A DNA stretch of 64,000 nt from Microcebus murinus (taxonomy: Eukaryota; Chordata; Mammalia; Primates; Cheirogaleidae). Shown here in pieces: positions 14,560 through 27,750 of this stretch (positions within the stretch are counted from its first letter, which is position 1; every line of letters starts with the position of its first letter). The stretch is taken from assembly GCF_040939455.1 (NCBI RefSeq), contig NC_134111.1, positions 55,446,501 to 55,510,500 on the forward strand. The letters run 5' to 3'. A program made the position numbers and the translations under genes. A model generated the notes under the pieces. It was not told the origin of the DNA. It made no database searches and worked only from the letters and a program-made list of their open reading frames with translations.

Positions 14560-17500
14560 TTTATGAAATTGACCAAAAGCTAGGTCACCAAGCTAGCAAA
14601 TTTAAAATCACCATGTCAAATAATTAATATCATGTAGCAAATAATGCTTAACCCAATGCACGTTAGTTAGAAGCAGCAATAAAATGATTACTAGTGAAAC
14701 CAAATATTTGAAAATTTAGAATACATTTCTGAATAACCTATCAATCAAACAATTAAAATGGAATTTATAAAATATTTTAAATATTTATAAAAATATCAGA
14801 TGATTAGATATGTATATCAAAACTGTTGGACAGTTAAAAAAGTTCTTAAAAGTTCAGTCTTAAATGATTATACTAGAAAAGAAAGAAAAGCTCAACTTAA
14901 TGAAATGATTATCCAACTATAAGGAGTTAGAAAAAAATAACGGCAAAATAAATTCAAGAAAATTGGAAAAAATAATAAAAATAAGAGCAAAAGTTAATGG
15001 AAAAGGAAGCAAACATATAATAAACAGAATTGCTAGGGTTTAAATGTTTGTTCCCTCCAAAATTCATATTAAAATTTAATCACCATTATGATGGTGTTGT
15101 GAGGTGGGACTTTTAAGAGGTGTTTAGGTCATGAGGGTTCTGCCCCCATGAAAGGACTAATGCCTTTATCACAAGGGTTCATTATTGTGGGATTGGGTTT
15201 ACCCTTTTTCCTTTCCCACTGTGATGGCTTCCACCATGTTATGATGCAGTAAGAAGACCCTCACCAGATGACAGTACCTTGATCTTGGACTCTCCACCTC
15301 CAGAACTGCAAGCCAATAAATTTCTGTTTATTATAAGTTTTTCAGTTTGTATTCTGTTATAGCAGCACAAAATGGACCAAGATAAGAATCAAAAAAATTC
15401 AAAAAAGTCACAAAACGTAAAAATCTCTAGAGAGAATAATTAAGAAGGAAAAAAGAGTGACGTGTTAAATTTTTAAAAATCAGCAATAAAAGGGGTAAGA
15501 CTATAGTTGCTATAGAGAAGATGTTGTGAACAACTTTGTGTCAATAAATTTGAAAAGTTAGATGAAATAAAGAGATACATACAAACTACCCAGAAAACAT
15601 CTTTTTGAGAACATGAATAGTCCTACAAACTTTAAAGAAATTAGATCAGTAGTTTAAAATATTCCCATTAAATACACAAACACACACACAATCTAGATCC
15701 AGATAGATTTCCAGGAAATTCTACCAAACATCCAAGCACTGGGTGATTCTAAATTATACAAACTATTCCACAGAATAGAAATAGAAGGACTATTCCTCCA
15801 ATCCATTTGTGATATAACTTTGCTTTTAAAATCAGACAAGGATATTAAAAGAAAAAGGAATATATAAAAAGAATATATAAATATATTAAATATGTATAAA
15901 TTATATATATATATCCTCAAAGCAAACATTTTTATGAAACAAATCAGATAATGTATAAAAATAATAACTTATTATGACCAAGTTGGTGTTTCCTAGAAAT
16001 TCAAGATTGGTTTAATATGAGAAGATCAATTAAAGTAATTCACCACATTAACAATGTAACATGAAAAAAACTCATATCTTAATAGAGGCCAAAAAATTTG
16101 ATTAAATTCTGTATACATTTGTGATTTTAAAAATAATATCAACAACTCCCTTAGGAAACTAGGGATAGAAGGGGACTTTCTTCCAATAAAAGGCATTTCA
16201 AAAAACCCACAGAAACCTCATACCTAATGATTAAATCTTGAAAGCATTTTCTATAAGATCAGCTGCAAGATAAGGATGCTTGCTATCATCAATCTTATTC
16301 TACATTGCACTGGAGCCCTTGCACAGCAAAGAGGCAAGAAAAAGAAATAAAACATAAAAGATTGTAAAGAAAGAAACAAAACCTTCATTATTGGCATATG
16401 ATGATTGTTTACATAGAAAATCTTAAGGTATGGATAAAAAAAAGTTTAAATGAGTTAGATGCCAAATCAATTCACAAAAGTAAATTGCATTTCTGGATAC
16501 CCACAACAATTGACTAAAAATGTAATTTAAAACAATACACTAAAATATCAATAACATTTTTAAATATCTATAATAAGATATAACAAGCAATGTGTAAGAT
16601 TTTATAATGGAAAAAGTGTACTGAAGGATATTAAAGAAGATTAAATAAAAAGAAAATGTATCATATTATTGGGTAGGAAGACTGAATATCATAAATCAGT
16701 TCATTGTCTCCAATGTGACCTATACTTCAGTGCAATTCCAACTGAAATACTTCAAGCATGGGGATTAGGAAGAATAAGCTACAGAAATCAAGGCAGCGTA
16801 GTAGTCATACAGGTATAGAATAATATACCGGTAGAATACTGGCCTGTAACAAACCCATACATATATGGAAAACGGATTTATGACAAAGCAAGCATTACAG
16901 ATCATGAGAAAAGGCGAACTATTCAATACATGACCCAAGATCAATTATTTACCCAAATAGAAAGAAAGGAATTGTATTCATATCATACACCCTAACACAA
17001 AAATGAATTATAATTAAATTAAATAATATGAAATCAAAATTGTAAAATTTTCCAAAGACAATATAGGAGAATATTTTCCTTTTTACCCTAAGTGTTTCTT
17101 CAATAAGAACAAAAAAATGCACATTTTAAGATCAATAAATTAAGTTGTATCAAAATTAAAAACTTGAGTTTGCCATTAAGAGTGAAAAGCAAACAATACA
17201 GAAGAAAGATATTTGCAATAAATATAACCAACAAAGAGGTTAGTGTTCTGAACATATATAAAGATCTCAAAGAAATCAATAAGAAAAAAGCAAATTCAAT
17301 AGGAAAAATGTGCAAATGACATGGGCCAGTAGTTCACAAGAAGAGGAAACAAACACAGAAAAATAGAGAGAGGACTTAGTAGGGAAAGCCAGGGTTTGTG
17401 CCCTGATGGCCATGGTAGTGCTGGCCCTGTACACACCTTGAAGAGGAAGATGCAACAGAACAAGATCATCAAGATGAACACTGCATAACTAAGAAATGAC

Positions 17501-18090
17501 TAGTTAAGAGTTTGCAGTCATGTAAATATGATGCTAAAATTCCAGGAGATGTGTAACATTTTGTACACAGCAGCATTATTGATAACAGCAAAAAAAAAAA
17601 AAAAAAAAAAACTAGAAACAACCCAAAAGTCTATCTATAGTAGAATGAATAAATTGTGATATATTTATGCAAAGGAACATTATACAGCATTGGAAATTAT
17701 TGTTACACATTTCAACGTGAATTGTTAATCTCAAAAACATAATGTTGGTCAGAAAAAGAAACAGAGGGATACATGTAGAATGACTGCATTTATACAAAGT
17801 TTAAAAGCAGACAAAATGAAATTGCATATTATGTAGAAAAACATACACAAGTGGCAAAGCCATAGGGGGTGGGAAACAAGGGAACCCCACAATACTCACC
17901 ATGGCAATAAAAGGGAGGAAGGATAATATTATTGTGAAGGGGCAGCAGAAGACTTTAGTGGCAATGGCAATGTCTCATGTTTTAATCTGGTGCAGACAGA
18001 AGGAAGTCCATTTTATTCTTCTTTATGCTGTGCATAGATATTCTATTGTCCCATTTGGATATATGATACATTTTACAATTTTTAAACGGT
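14560..18090 (+). mobile_element. Long old L1M remnant, sense, with MaLR LTR inserted
   Basis: This is degenerate L1 ORF2 read in order: 'caataaatttgaaaagttagatgaaat' region, 'ttccaggaaattctaccaaacat' region, 'gaaattcaagattggttt', 'ggcatttcaaaa', and 'gaaaaggcgaactattcaa'. It then has 'aacaacccaaaagtc' with an internal poly-A at 17590-17611, then 3' UTR-like sequence. Frames are destroyed by stops and indels. A MaLR LTR splits it at about 15035-15390. Confidence 0.75.
15035..15390 (+). mobile_element. MaLR-type solitary LTR
   Basis: It opens 'gggtttaaatgtttgttccctcc' (shown here in part), has 'gaggtgggacttttaagagg' and 'tgatggcttccaccatg' style middle parts, and the 3' signature 'ccagaactgcaagccaataaa'. 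It closes 'gcacaaaatggaccaaga'. This fits an ERVL-MaLR (MLT1/MST-like) LTR without internal sequence. Confidence 0.7.
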
Positions 18091-18109
18091 GATGGACAGT
18101 ACAATGAAA

Positions 18110-20340
18110 ACTGAAGGATCAAAGCTCTTGTCATTACCAATATGTTCGGCACACATTATGTCTTTAATTTGCAGATTTCTAAGGGGTGTGCTTTAGCAAC
18201 ACACATGAGCAGTTAACAACCCAACTCTCATTATGTTAATAGGAACACTGTGGCCAAACCACTAAACTAAAAATTTACTCCATGGAGTTATTGGTACTAA
18301 AACTGAATATCTCTTCAGAGAACTACACACCTCAATTTGTTTACTTTTCTTGCTCTTGTACTCTGTGTTGACATTACAATAATCTACTAAATAGAACTGC
18401 CTTCCTTTTCAACAGTTCTTTCTACATTGTTTTGTCCAGGTAATTTTTTATGATTTTGATACTATTATCTGACATGTAATTTTAAGTCAGCAAATATATA
18501 TTTATAAAAATGAGGAATTGGAATATTTTTTAAAAGAACCTTGTCATTTCTCCAAAGAAGGCATAACAGTATTAACCTTTAACTGGATAAAATTTACAAT
18601 GAATTATTTTCACACACACATAAAATTTTTTTTCAAAAATAGCAGAAGCCAATATTTATTTTAAGTCTGCATGGCAAATTTTCCTGTTTTTCCATAATAC
18701 TTTGTATGACAGATGTCACTGCCACAGTATCAAAAGCACTAAATTCCCCTTTTGAAGTAATATCTGTCCAGTTTCACAGCTGCCCTGTATTTTTTTCACC
18801 ACAAAAAGACAATATTTCAAGCATCATCTCCCTAGAACTTATAAAACAGATCAATCTGCCTGAAAACTAAAAGACTACCTTGAGCATACATTTCTGATAA
18901 GACCCATATTAATCATATGGCCAAAACTTTAGATTATCACATGAAAGTAATTTTCCCACATAAAAGATTTTCACTGTCTTTTCAAAAAAGCTTAAGAAAG
19001 TACACAAGTATTACTATTCCTTTTCTCCGTTTCTACAGGGGTCTAGGTGGTTAGCATGCTTTCTTGTGTGAGGAAAGGGGGCAATTAGTAAATGAGGCAA
19101 TTTTCTTATACAGCCCCAGCTGCTTCACACGTCACATTAATGGTTTCTATTCAACAGCTCTAAAGATACAGATAATTAAATAAAATCCATCCTAGTTACT
19201 TATTTTATCCTTTTCATATTTAAAAGGTGTAACACAGAACTTTCACTTTATATATACAATTTTAAGGAGTAGGTGGTTACTCAAAATCAATAAACTGGCA
19301 TACATATTAGAAAGTATTTAATATGTGGCTAATTAATTTTACATGATAGACCTTCCATTCTCTCCCTTGGGCCTCATATGTGATTTTGTCAGTAACATTC
19401 AGAATGCTACACTAAATTTTAAAATGTTGAAAGTATGAAAGATATTCTCCCATGAAGTCTCTAAAATTATTATTATGTTGCATAAAAAAAAACTACAGTT
19501 AGGAGCAAGAGGGCTTAACCAACACATTTCTTACTGCTGCAAAACTGCTCTGTATTAACCTCATACTGAGTCATTGTAGAGACTGGTGGGAGGCAACATC
19601 TTGAGCAATTTCCTGAGATGAGGGGCTGCTGGTCCCTTTTGGCATGGGTGGTGAGACACCCATTTAAGATGCTAAAGATTTTATAGGTTTTTTTTTTCCT
19701 TTCACAAGATAAAAATGAATCAATAGCCTTTGGATATAGTCTCCAACTAATATTGTTTCAAAGACAATGTCTGATTGTGATTGTGATTCATGCAACGTGG
19801 CCTTACTCTATTATTATAATACAATCATATCTGGCTAGTATTAGGTACTCAGTGCCTAATGGAAGTTAAGGGATGGTATGTTTTTTGATGGAAAAAGAAT
19901 GCTATTTCCCTCACAGACAGTGTCTATCATGGGCAGATGATTCACACTGATGCTTTATAAATAGCATGAATTCCTCAGGAAATTTCTCCACTGGGCCCTC
20001 CTTTCACATTAAATTCAAGATATTAGCCAAATTCTGCTAAGCATATATATTTGACCATCCAGTAAAGACAGGTCAAGATTCTTCTGACACTAAAACTTGC
20101 TTTGAAGAGAGAGAACAACATAATCTGGCTTTGGAGCAACAGACGGTTGGTGACTCTGGCTTTCCATCTTGATCTTCCAAGCCAGTAACCAGCAGAGACA
20201 TAAGCATCATACCAATTACTCTAGCACCGGATATGACAAACTATCCTGGAAAATGCACATTTAATGAGGCTTGTGATCAGTTCAAATCATAAAGAAATTG
20301 AGGTAATCACAGGACTTATTGATTCTTCAGATAATAGCAA
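18110..20340. other. Intronic stretch without recognised elements
   Basis: This is AT-rich intron 1 sequence. I see no SINE, LINE tail, long open frame or tandem repeat beyond short A/T runs (for example at 18625 and 19689). Conserved regulatory sequence cannot be judged without alignment. Confidence 0.6.
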
Positions 20341-20344
20341 TGAC

Positions 20345-20590
20345 GGCTGTCACTTACGAAGAGCTTACTGTGTAATCAGGTTTCTGTGCCAGTGTTTTAC
20401 ATACATAGAATATTCATGACAACCATGCAAGGTGGATATTGTTGACCCCATACACACACAAGGAACCTGAGGCTAAGAGAAGTTAAGCAATTTATCTAAT
20501 GTAAGTAATTTACCAATAACTGAGCCAGATGCTAACTCAGAGATGCTTAAGTCTAAAGCTTGGTCTCTTTCCACCACACTACGCTACTTG
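20345..20590 (-). mobile_element. MIR SINE
   Basis: It has MIR antisense order: 'atattcatgacaacc', 'aaggaacctgaggctaag', 'gaagttaagcaattt', then 'ccagatgctaactcag' and a 'cacactacgcta' end. Confidence 0.75.
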
Positions 20591-21164
20591 GAAGAATTAG
20601 CAATTTGTGCTCAGGGCCTCTGCCCATGTTGGCATTAAATACAGCTTCAAAACCATAAGAAGACATGTCAGTGGCAACAAACTGTAGTTTATGTTGCACT
20701 AATGCACTATGGAACAAAGTCAGAAGTTAATACTGTTTGTCATTTTTCTTATTGGCCAGTTCAACACCAGGTCACTTTGTTTTTTCCAGTCAATTATTAG
20801 ATATATTAGCAAAGATTGACTTCTGCAAAAGGGAAACACAGAATAAATCAAGTATTCCCCTCTACAAGTTTAAAGCTCTTGCTTTACAAAGAGAAAGCAC
20901 ATTATGAATTACAAATATCTTTCCCCAGGGGCAGTCCATTTCATAGAAATGATGTAATGACAAAAGAAAGTGAATAATCCTGATTTTTTACCATATTTTC
21001 CAAAAACAGAAAGTTGACATATGTAAGTACAATGTATGATTTCTCAATATAAACCCTTGAGTTAAACCTCTCATGATCGTGGTCACATAGGAAGTCCTTA
21101 GGAAGTACAAAGGACATTGCATGTGATACCAGAAGTCCTAAATCCCCTGCACCAACTCTGCTAC

Positions 21165-21330
21165 TCTTTGGTTCCAAAACTCTGGGCCATTTAACTTCTC
21201 TAAGCCTCAGTTTCTTCACCCTCTAAATGGGGATAATAATTTTACCTTTCTCAGCAAGGATGAATTGGACAGTATATGCTAAAGCATTTTATAAATGATA
21301 AAGTGCTATACAAATATACCAGCACATTCA
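21165..21330 (+). mobile_element. MIR SINE fragment
   Basis: 'aacttctctaagcctcag' and 'aaatggggataataatttt' are the conserved MIR core in sense orientation, followed by a degenerate 'aaagtgctata' tail. Confidence 0.75.
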
Positions 21331-21974
21331 GAACAGGAATCTGACTAGAAACATTAGAAACTCCCCATTTCCCAAAACATGACCCCACAGGCTTAACTTA
21401 CTTCCTGGTTAGAGTTCTGTGAGATTTCCCTAGACGCTATTCCTGGGACGTTATCCCCCACTGCACTTATTATTTTTGATTGCTTCAGTGGGTGTCTATC
21501 CCTAGCAATCAAACCAAGCCATGATGAAGGCAACAAATGCCCCCAAAGGACACTCCCAGTAGCCAACAGCAAAGAGCTGTTGGACCAATAGATCGCGGAT
21601 ATAGCTATAACTTCAGTTCCCTGCTCACAGTTCACCTGTAGTTTCCAAAAAGTTTCACAGTAAAGAGAAATGTACACTTTATTCTAGAATAAGTTGCTTG
21701 ATCATATACACCAGAGCTAGAGGTTTTTTCTAAGAGACAAATAAATGTACATCTCTTGCTTTGGATATATGCAATTATCCAAAGCAGTTGTGATGAAAAA
21801 TGAAAGCTTTTCATATTTAAAGGAACTATCTGTGTTGCACACTCACAACATAGCTTCCAGAAATATTAATTGTTTAGTTCTTGTCAAAGTTGTCTGACAA
21901 CTTAGGTAAAGGACATTGTGAAACAATGTTGCTGAATAGACTGTTATTCACTGTTTATACACCATAATAGGGAC

Positions 21975-22235
21975 AGTAGGTCATGGTGCTTAAGAACCAT
22001 AAGGCTCCAACAATCTGGGTTCAAACCCTGGCTCTCCAACTTAATACCTGTGTGACCTTGGGGAAGTTACTTAGCTTCTCTGTGCCTCAGTTTCTTCAAG
22101 TTTATAACGCCTTAATAATAACAGACCTTCCTCATAAGATTGCTATGAGGAATAAATGAGTTAATATGCATGCTTAAGACAATACCTGGAACATAGTAAG
22201 CTCTTTGTAAGTGCTATCTATTACTACTGTTATGC
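21975..22235 (+). mobile_element. MIR SINE, near full length
   Basis: It holds 'tctgggttcaaaccctggc', 'gtgaccttggggaag', 'gtgcctcagtttctt' and 'aatacctggaacatagtaag' in correct order. It is one of the better preserved MIRs here. Confidence 0.85.
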
Positions 22236-22509
22236 TTTTTGCCTTCATATGCATTAATGGTTATATTGCAAGCCGTGAATTTTCCTGAGGCAACTTGTCC
22301 CAAACTCTCCAATCATGATACAATTGCTGGGATCTTTGCATGTAAATAATCAATATTACCTGAGGTCAATGGATGTGAATTGCTAAAATAGCTTCTGGAA
22401 GGCATTCTAGCAGATTTTTAAACTTCATATTCTGTCAAGGAGTCTTCTTCTTTCCTGGACAGGAATATGGCCTTAAATGTGTGAGAAGAACCTGAATGAA
22501 GTCCTTAAT

Positions 22510-22643
22510 ATCTTCTATAGTGGTAAAACTGTGGACTTCAAACACCATCAGACAACTTGGGTTTGCGTTCAGGCTCTGCCCCTTACTAGCTTTGTAAGTT
22601 TGTGCAAGTTACTGAGCCTATTGAAGTCCAGTTTCCTCACATG

Positions 22644-22700
<57 letters not shown>

Positions 22701-22815
22701 GTAATGGTATCTATCTCAAAGAGCCTTGTGAGGATTAAATGAAATAACTAAATCTAAGCATAGTACCCAGAACACAGCATATACTCAACAAATGTTAGCC
22801 ATTACTATTAATCTT
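22510..22815 (+). mobile_element. MIR SINE with internal (GT)26
   Basis: MIR phrases ('acttgggtttgcgttc', 'cagtttcctcaca') precede a pure GT run. 'gtgaggattaaatgaaat' and 'actcaacaaatgttagcc' follow it, so the microsatellite grew inside the MIR where the consensus has 'catctgtaaaatg'. Confidence 0.85.
22646..22697 (+). repeat. (GT)26 microsatellite
   Basis: There are 52 nt of uninterrupted GT dinucleotides, likely length-polymorphic and a possible Z-DNA former. It generates a spurious poly-Cys-Val frame. Confidence 0.97.
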
Positions 22816-23680
22816 TCTTTGGCTTGGTTGATCTTTATAGGAGCTCTTTGCCAGTGTGTTAATTGAAAAAAAAAAATGTAAAGATGAAGTCTTATCAACA
22901 GAATTCTTTTCTCATGCCACTGTAATGTTGAATTTAGTTCACTTGTGAGGTATTTTTGGAAGAATTTATTATAAACTTTACAATATGGAAAATATCCTGG
23001 AGTAGACTAAGAAATTCATAGAAATACAACATTGAGAAGGTGGTTGATCTCTGTAATATAACCATCAACACTTCCTTTCTACTTTGGTTTCTTATTTGTT
23101 CTTATACTTCAAGAATTGGGGTCAGAACTTCAGAATGTTCAAAGCTTGGGTTTGGAAGGTTAGGTGATATTTAGTCAAGGAAGGCTGTGGGCTGCCCCTT
23201 TCGAGTCAGGCAGACCTGACCTAAGTATGGTTTGCTTTTGGCAAGGCTGACCTGGTCAGTCTTTGGTTCCCTCAGCTTTCCTTTACTCCTCTCAGTGAAA
23301 CTATCCTTGGTCACATTATTGCTTTATTCAAGCAATCAATTTATTTCTGTTAATGTTAACTGCTAATTAACTTGTTCACTGCTGATGGGCTCTAAGAGAT
23401 GTCTGGAGATTCTTACTGTTGAAAAAGCCAGAAATATTGAGTGAAATTAAAGTATAATAGTAGAATTAAAGGTTGTGAAGTTGTTAATTTGGGGCTGATA
23501 TCTTTTGCCCACTATTCCTATGTCAAGAGCCTAACTTGTTCCTGTAGACTTATTAGGTTCTTAGATTGAAATAATTGTGCAGAAAAACATTTACTGATTT
23601 TTGACTTAGAGACAGAGATTCAGATCCTAGGATGTGATGTTTGGCTATATCCTCTATTGCAGTTGATGGGGAGACACAAA

Positions 23681-24067
23681 AGCAAACTAGAGGCGGGGCA
23701 CGATGCCTCACGCCTGTAATCCTAGCACTCTGGGAGTGGCTCACGCCTGTAATCCTAGCACTCTTGGAGGCCAAGGCTGGTGGATCGTTTGAGCTCAGGA
23801 GTTCAAGACCAGCCTGAGCAAGAGCGAGACCCTGTCTCTACTAAAAATAGAAAGAAAATAGCTGGACAATTAAAATATATATAGAGAAAAAATTAGCTGG
23901 GCATAGTGGCGCATGCCTATAGTCCCAGCTACTCAGGAGGCTGAGGAAGGAAGATTGCTTGAGCCCAAGAGCTGGAGGTTGCTGTGAGCTAGGCTGGCTG
24001 ATGCCACGGCATGCTAGCCTGGGCAACAGAGAAAGATTCTGTCTCAAAAAAAAAAAAGCAAACTAGA
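23681..24067 (+). mobile_element. Lemur-type Alu with duplicated 5' head
   Basis: A plus-strand Alu is flanked by AGCAAACTAGA at 23681-23691 and 24057-24067. It has the lemur linker (aaatagaaagaaaatagctgg) and ends in a 12-A tail. The first part of the left arm is present twice in tandem ('cacgcctgtaatcctagcac' at about 23711 and about 23744), a 33-bp head duplication. Confidence 0.93.
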
Positions 24068-24689
24068 ACCCAAATCATTTTTTTTCTGAAGGACATCACC
24101 CAATGGTAGCACCCAGGAATAGCTTTTCCCCAGCTACTCCAAAGATATATAAAGACAACATGCTGCAATGCAAATAGAGCTTTATTCCAAGTTACGTTCT
24201 TTGCACTTTCAGTCAGATGGCAACCCTGAGTCCCTTTGGTAACACTGTGGGGCAGCCGCTGGTGACACCTCTAGTAGATCAGACATGCTGCTCATTCAAC
24301 ACCAAGCATAACTTGCTACCAAAGTTTCTAATTAAAATTTCTTGGGCAGAATTATTTTGTAAAATTTTTCCTCTGTGCTTTCATAATTAACATGGAATTT
24401 CAGAGCTGGAGGAAGCTTAGAAATCATTTTCCTAGCCCTCCTATGTACATACGAAGATCCTGAGGTCCAGAGAGCAGGTCATCGCCCACATTTCCATAGG
24501 TGATGGGTGCGGGTGGCCCAGATCTGTGCCCTCTCCTGCTTATAGGCCTTCCACAGTTCATTGTGTTCAAAATGAAGGTGTCTAAGATAACAAACCCCTT
24601 GAATAATCTGGCTCCACCTTCCTATCCCCTGTTACCCAGGATGAGTTCCTTGTTGCCTCATAAACATTCGATGTGAGAAATGCTCCAAG

Positions 24690-24905
24690 TGGAAATAGAC
24701 CCGGCAGGAGGCAGTTTCAGTCATCTAGGTGAAAGACAATGGTGGCTTGGACCAAAGTTGGTGGCAATGGAAATGGAGAAAAGTGAACAGATTTGAGGTC
24801 TGTTTTAAACAGTCAACCAAGAAACTTTCCGATGGATCCAATATGATGGGTGAATCAAAGGAAAGAATCAAAGATGATACCTAGGTTTCTGGCTTGGGCA
24901 ACTGA
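24690..24905. repeat. Ancient mammalian repeat fragment
   Basis: 'gacaatggtggcttggacc', 'aagatgatacctaggtt' and 'tctggcttgggcaact' match in order the unnamed old family also seen at 7080-8075. Confidence 0.55.
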
Positions 24906-24929
24906 GGATAAAGAAGACAGGGCAGGGGC

Positions 24930-26990
24930 AGGAGAGTGCTGGGGGTGTGTGTGAAAGAAAGTTCTCTCAACATTCCAGGTATAACAATCTATTTGAGAGG
25001 GGACACAGCATATGTGAGAGGAGAGACAACACTTCCCTTTCTCTGTTTCCATGAGGAGAGATTTCTCTTAACCTCTCCAGCCTTGGGTCCCACTCCCTGC
25101 TCCTCCCGTGGAGGTGGGTGAGTTACCTGATCAGGGGCTGGGGAGACCAACTGGACATACAGAGCCCAGCCCCCTTCTCCCCTTATTCTTTGTCAGGCTG
25201 CCCACAGGAAGCATGCCTTCTGCTCTGCTCCGCACTTCAAAGGGATAGGCCCCTCACGCGGGGAGGGCCGTGGCAGCCAGCATTGTCAGTGCCTGGGAAG
25301 GTAGGTCTATCTAATCCTGGGATTGAGTATTATAAATGCCGATAAATATAAGCCCATACTCTAATATCTGCTTGGTAAGTTATAAGTGTGGTATTTTGAT
25401 GTCCCATATGTATTCTTCTTTTGTCTTATGTCTCACCTCAATTGGGTCAGGGCAGGGAAGAGAGAAGATATTTATTGGGTCTTCTCAAAGCCCAAAAGTG
25501 GAAGGAACAGTGGGAGGAACACAAAGTCCTTTCTCTAACACTATGGCCCTGTGGCCTGAGGAAAAGGACCTAACTTCTGGATGCTTTATTCCTAAAATAT
25601 ACAAGGAAAAGGATAATACCCACTCTACCTTTCTCACCAGGTTATTATGAAGGTCACATGATATAATTCTGTAAAAGCCCCAGCCTCAAAGTAATATTCA
25701 AAGATTGGAAACATTACTTTTAGTTCCAAATGCACTGACTAAGGAATTTATAGTTGGAATTTCTGCAAAAAAAAACATTGAAAATGGACAAACTAGTATT
25801 TCTATTTTAATAATAATTACTATTATCATGATTATTTTACTTTACATGTCTCCGTAGGCAAATAGTGGTTTATCAAAGGTGACAGCCCTGCAGGAAAAGA
25901 AAGGAAAAAAAAGAGAAGTCGGATGCTCATTTATTCAAGTGTTTCTATTTCAAATACAAATGGCCTGTTCTTTAGCTTTGTACATTTATAGAGAATTTGG
26001 GAAATACAAATGTATTCATAATAAATGGATTCTCTTATCAAGGAAGGAAAAAATTATCTTTCATAAAGCCTGGGTGATTAAAAAAAAAAGAAGTACTTCC
26101 ACACACAGGCCTCAGGATTACATTCTGTTAAAAAATAATGAAGATGCAGATGTTAAGGTTCTGTGTAGTTTTTAGTCAAGAAAAAATGTCAGCTCTCAAA
26201 AACGTAGCTGCACAGCGTATACAGTTTAGTTGACTTTCCTTGTGATGGATTGTCACAGAAGGGCAGTAGCAAGTCCTGTGGCTGAATTTTACAAATGACT
26301 AAGCAAGTTTTGGAGCGTTAATACATTGGGGGAGAATAAATATAATAACAGAGGTGATTAAATCCCACATGCTTCCTGGTAGATTCAGGAAGACGGAAAA
26401 TATTTCTTTTCTGTGTACAAAAGGGAAAAAATAGAGAGCCCTGCGGGGGACATACACCATCAGGAACTTTAGGTTAACAGAGACAAGACCTCAAACAATC
26501 AGTGAGCATGAGAATTGCTGGCATGGGAACTTCTGTGTGGCTGTTGCTAAGAGGTCCTGGTGGATACCAGGCTATGAGATATGCCAAAGAAAGAATATTT
26601 AGCATTGTCCTCATTTTAATAAAAGCCTGGGTGTTGGATACTAAATGTATAAATACCGATTTCCCTGCCACTTGTTCTACTTAGAATGTACTTGAGGGGC
26701 AAGGTCCTTTTTATATTGCAAGGCATTGACCCACAGGAAATAAATTACAACCAAGGCCACGTGGGTAACTGTTTAAAATGTAATTAAACTCTGTGTATTT
26801 TAAAAGAAAAACAAATAGTTCACGTATCTAATTTTAAAATGGAAGGAAAGGATATAATCCCAGGCAGCATGGAAGTAACAAAGAAATTCAGTTGTTTTCT
26901 GAAGGAGGCCTATGAGATTTTAAAATTTGATTTTGCAACAAAAAACTGGGAAAAAATATTTATTCTCATGTTATATCAGTTTTATATTAA
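24930..26990. other. Intronic stretch, mostly unassigned
   Basis: The only recognisable piece is MIR-like wording at about 25545-25680 (acctaacttctgg ... gaaggtcacatgat). Several short open frames on both strands have no coding character. Confidence 0.5.
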
Positions 26991-26994
26991 AGTC

Positions 26995-27250
26995 AATAAG
27001 GTCAGAGAAGGCAAGAAGAAGGTGAGGAAAAGAGAAAAGAGAATGAGGAAAAGGGAGGCAAGATGCCGGATGGGAGGTGGGGGAAGGGGGCCTTGGGGCA
27101 GGGCCAGAGGAAGCCACTAGACACAAGAGGACAGGTGTGGAATATCGGAAAAGAAGAAATGGAAAGCATGAAAGAAAGAAATGGAGAGAGTAGGGGAAGC
27201 AGAGGAAGCCAAGGGGAAGAGGAGAGCTGCGTAGGTGAGCGAGCAGCAGG
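26995..27250 (+). repeat. Polypurine-rich tract
   Basis: About 250 nt of plus-strand sequence is overwhelmingly A and G, broken by short mixed patches, then becomes G-rich (ggcgggggagctg) near 27250. It accounts for overlapping open frames on both strands (about 26840-27285), which I reject as genes. Confidence 0.75.
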
Positions 27251-27399
27251 GGCGGGGGAGCTGCAGGGGGATGTTGGGTAAACACTGTTACTTAGAGCTT
27301 TGGAGCCTGAACTGTTGTGATCTCTGTCTTTGGAAACGTCATTTAGCTGCTTAACAAAATGAATTGTGGATGACTTTAAAAGAATTGCACACTTCTCAC

Positions 27400-27750
27400 A
27401 GGACTGAATCTTTTTTATTTTATTTATTTATTTATTTATTTTTGAGTCAGGGTCTCACTCTGTGTCTCCCAGGCTGGAGTGCAGTGGCTCAAACCATAGC
27501 TATGATCCTCCTGCCTCAAGCAATCCTTCTGCCTTGGCCTCCCCAGTAGTTGGGACTACAGGTGCATGACTCCATGCCCAGCTAATTTTTCTGGGTTTTT
27601 TTTGTTTGTTTGTTTTTGTTTTGTAGAGACCCGGTCTCACTATATTGCTCAGGCTGGTCTCAAACTCCTTGCCTCAAGTGATCCTCCTGCCTCAGCCACC
27701 CAAAGTGCTAGGATACAGGCATGAGCCACCGTACCGGCCCAGGATTGAAT
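27400..27750 (-). mobile_element. AluJ, minus strand
   Basis: A (ttta)n tail on the left is followed by 'gagtcagggtctcactctgtg', a T-rich linker at 27590-27625 and the end 'gagccaccgtaccggccc'. Near-identical flanks 'aggactgaat' at 27400 and 'aggattgaat' at 27741 are the target-site duplication with one change. Confidence 0.9.

Noticed and set aside
22477..22704. Open frame ending in a Cys-Val run
   Set aside because: It is translation of a MIR and its GT microsatellite.
26839..27285. Three overlapping frames on both strands
   Set aside because: They are caused by the polypurine tract, which lacks stop codons on either strand; no domain is seen.
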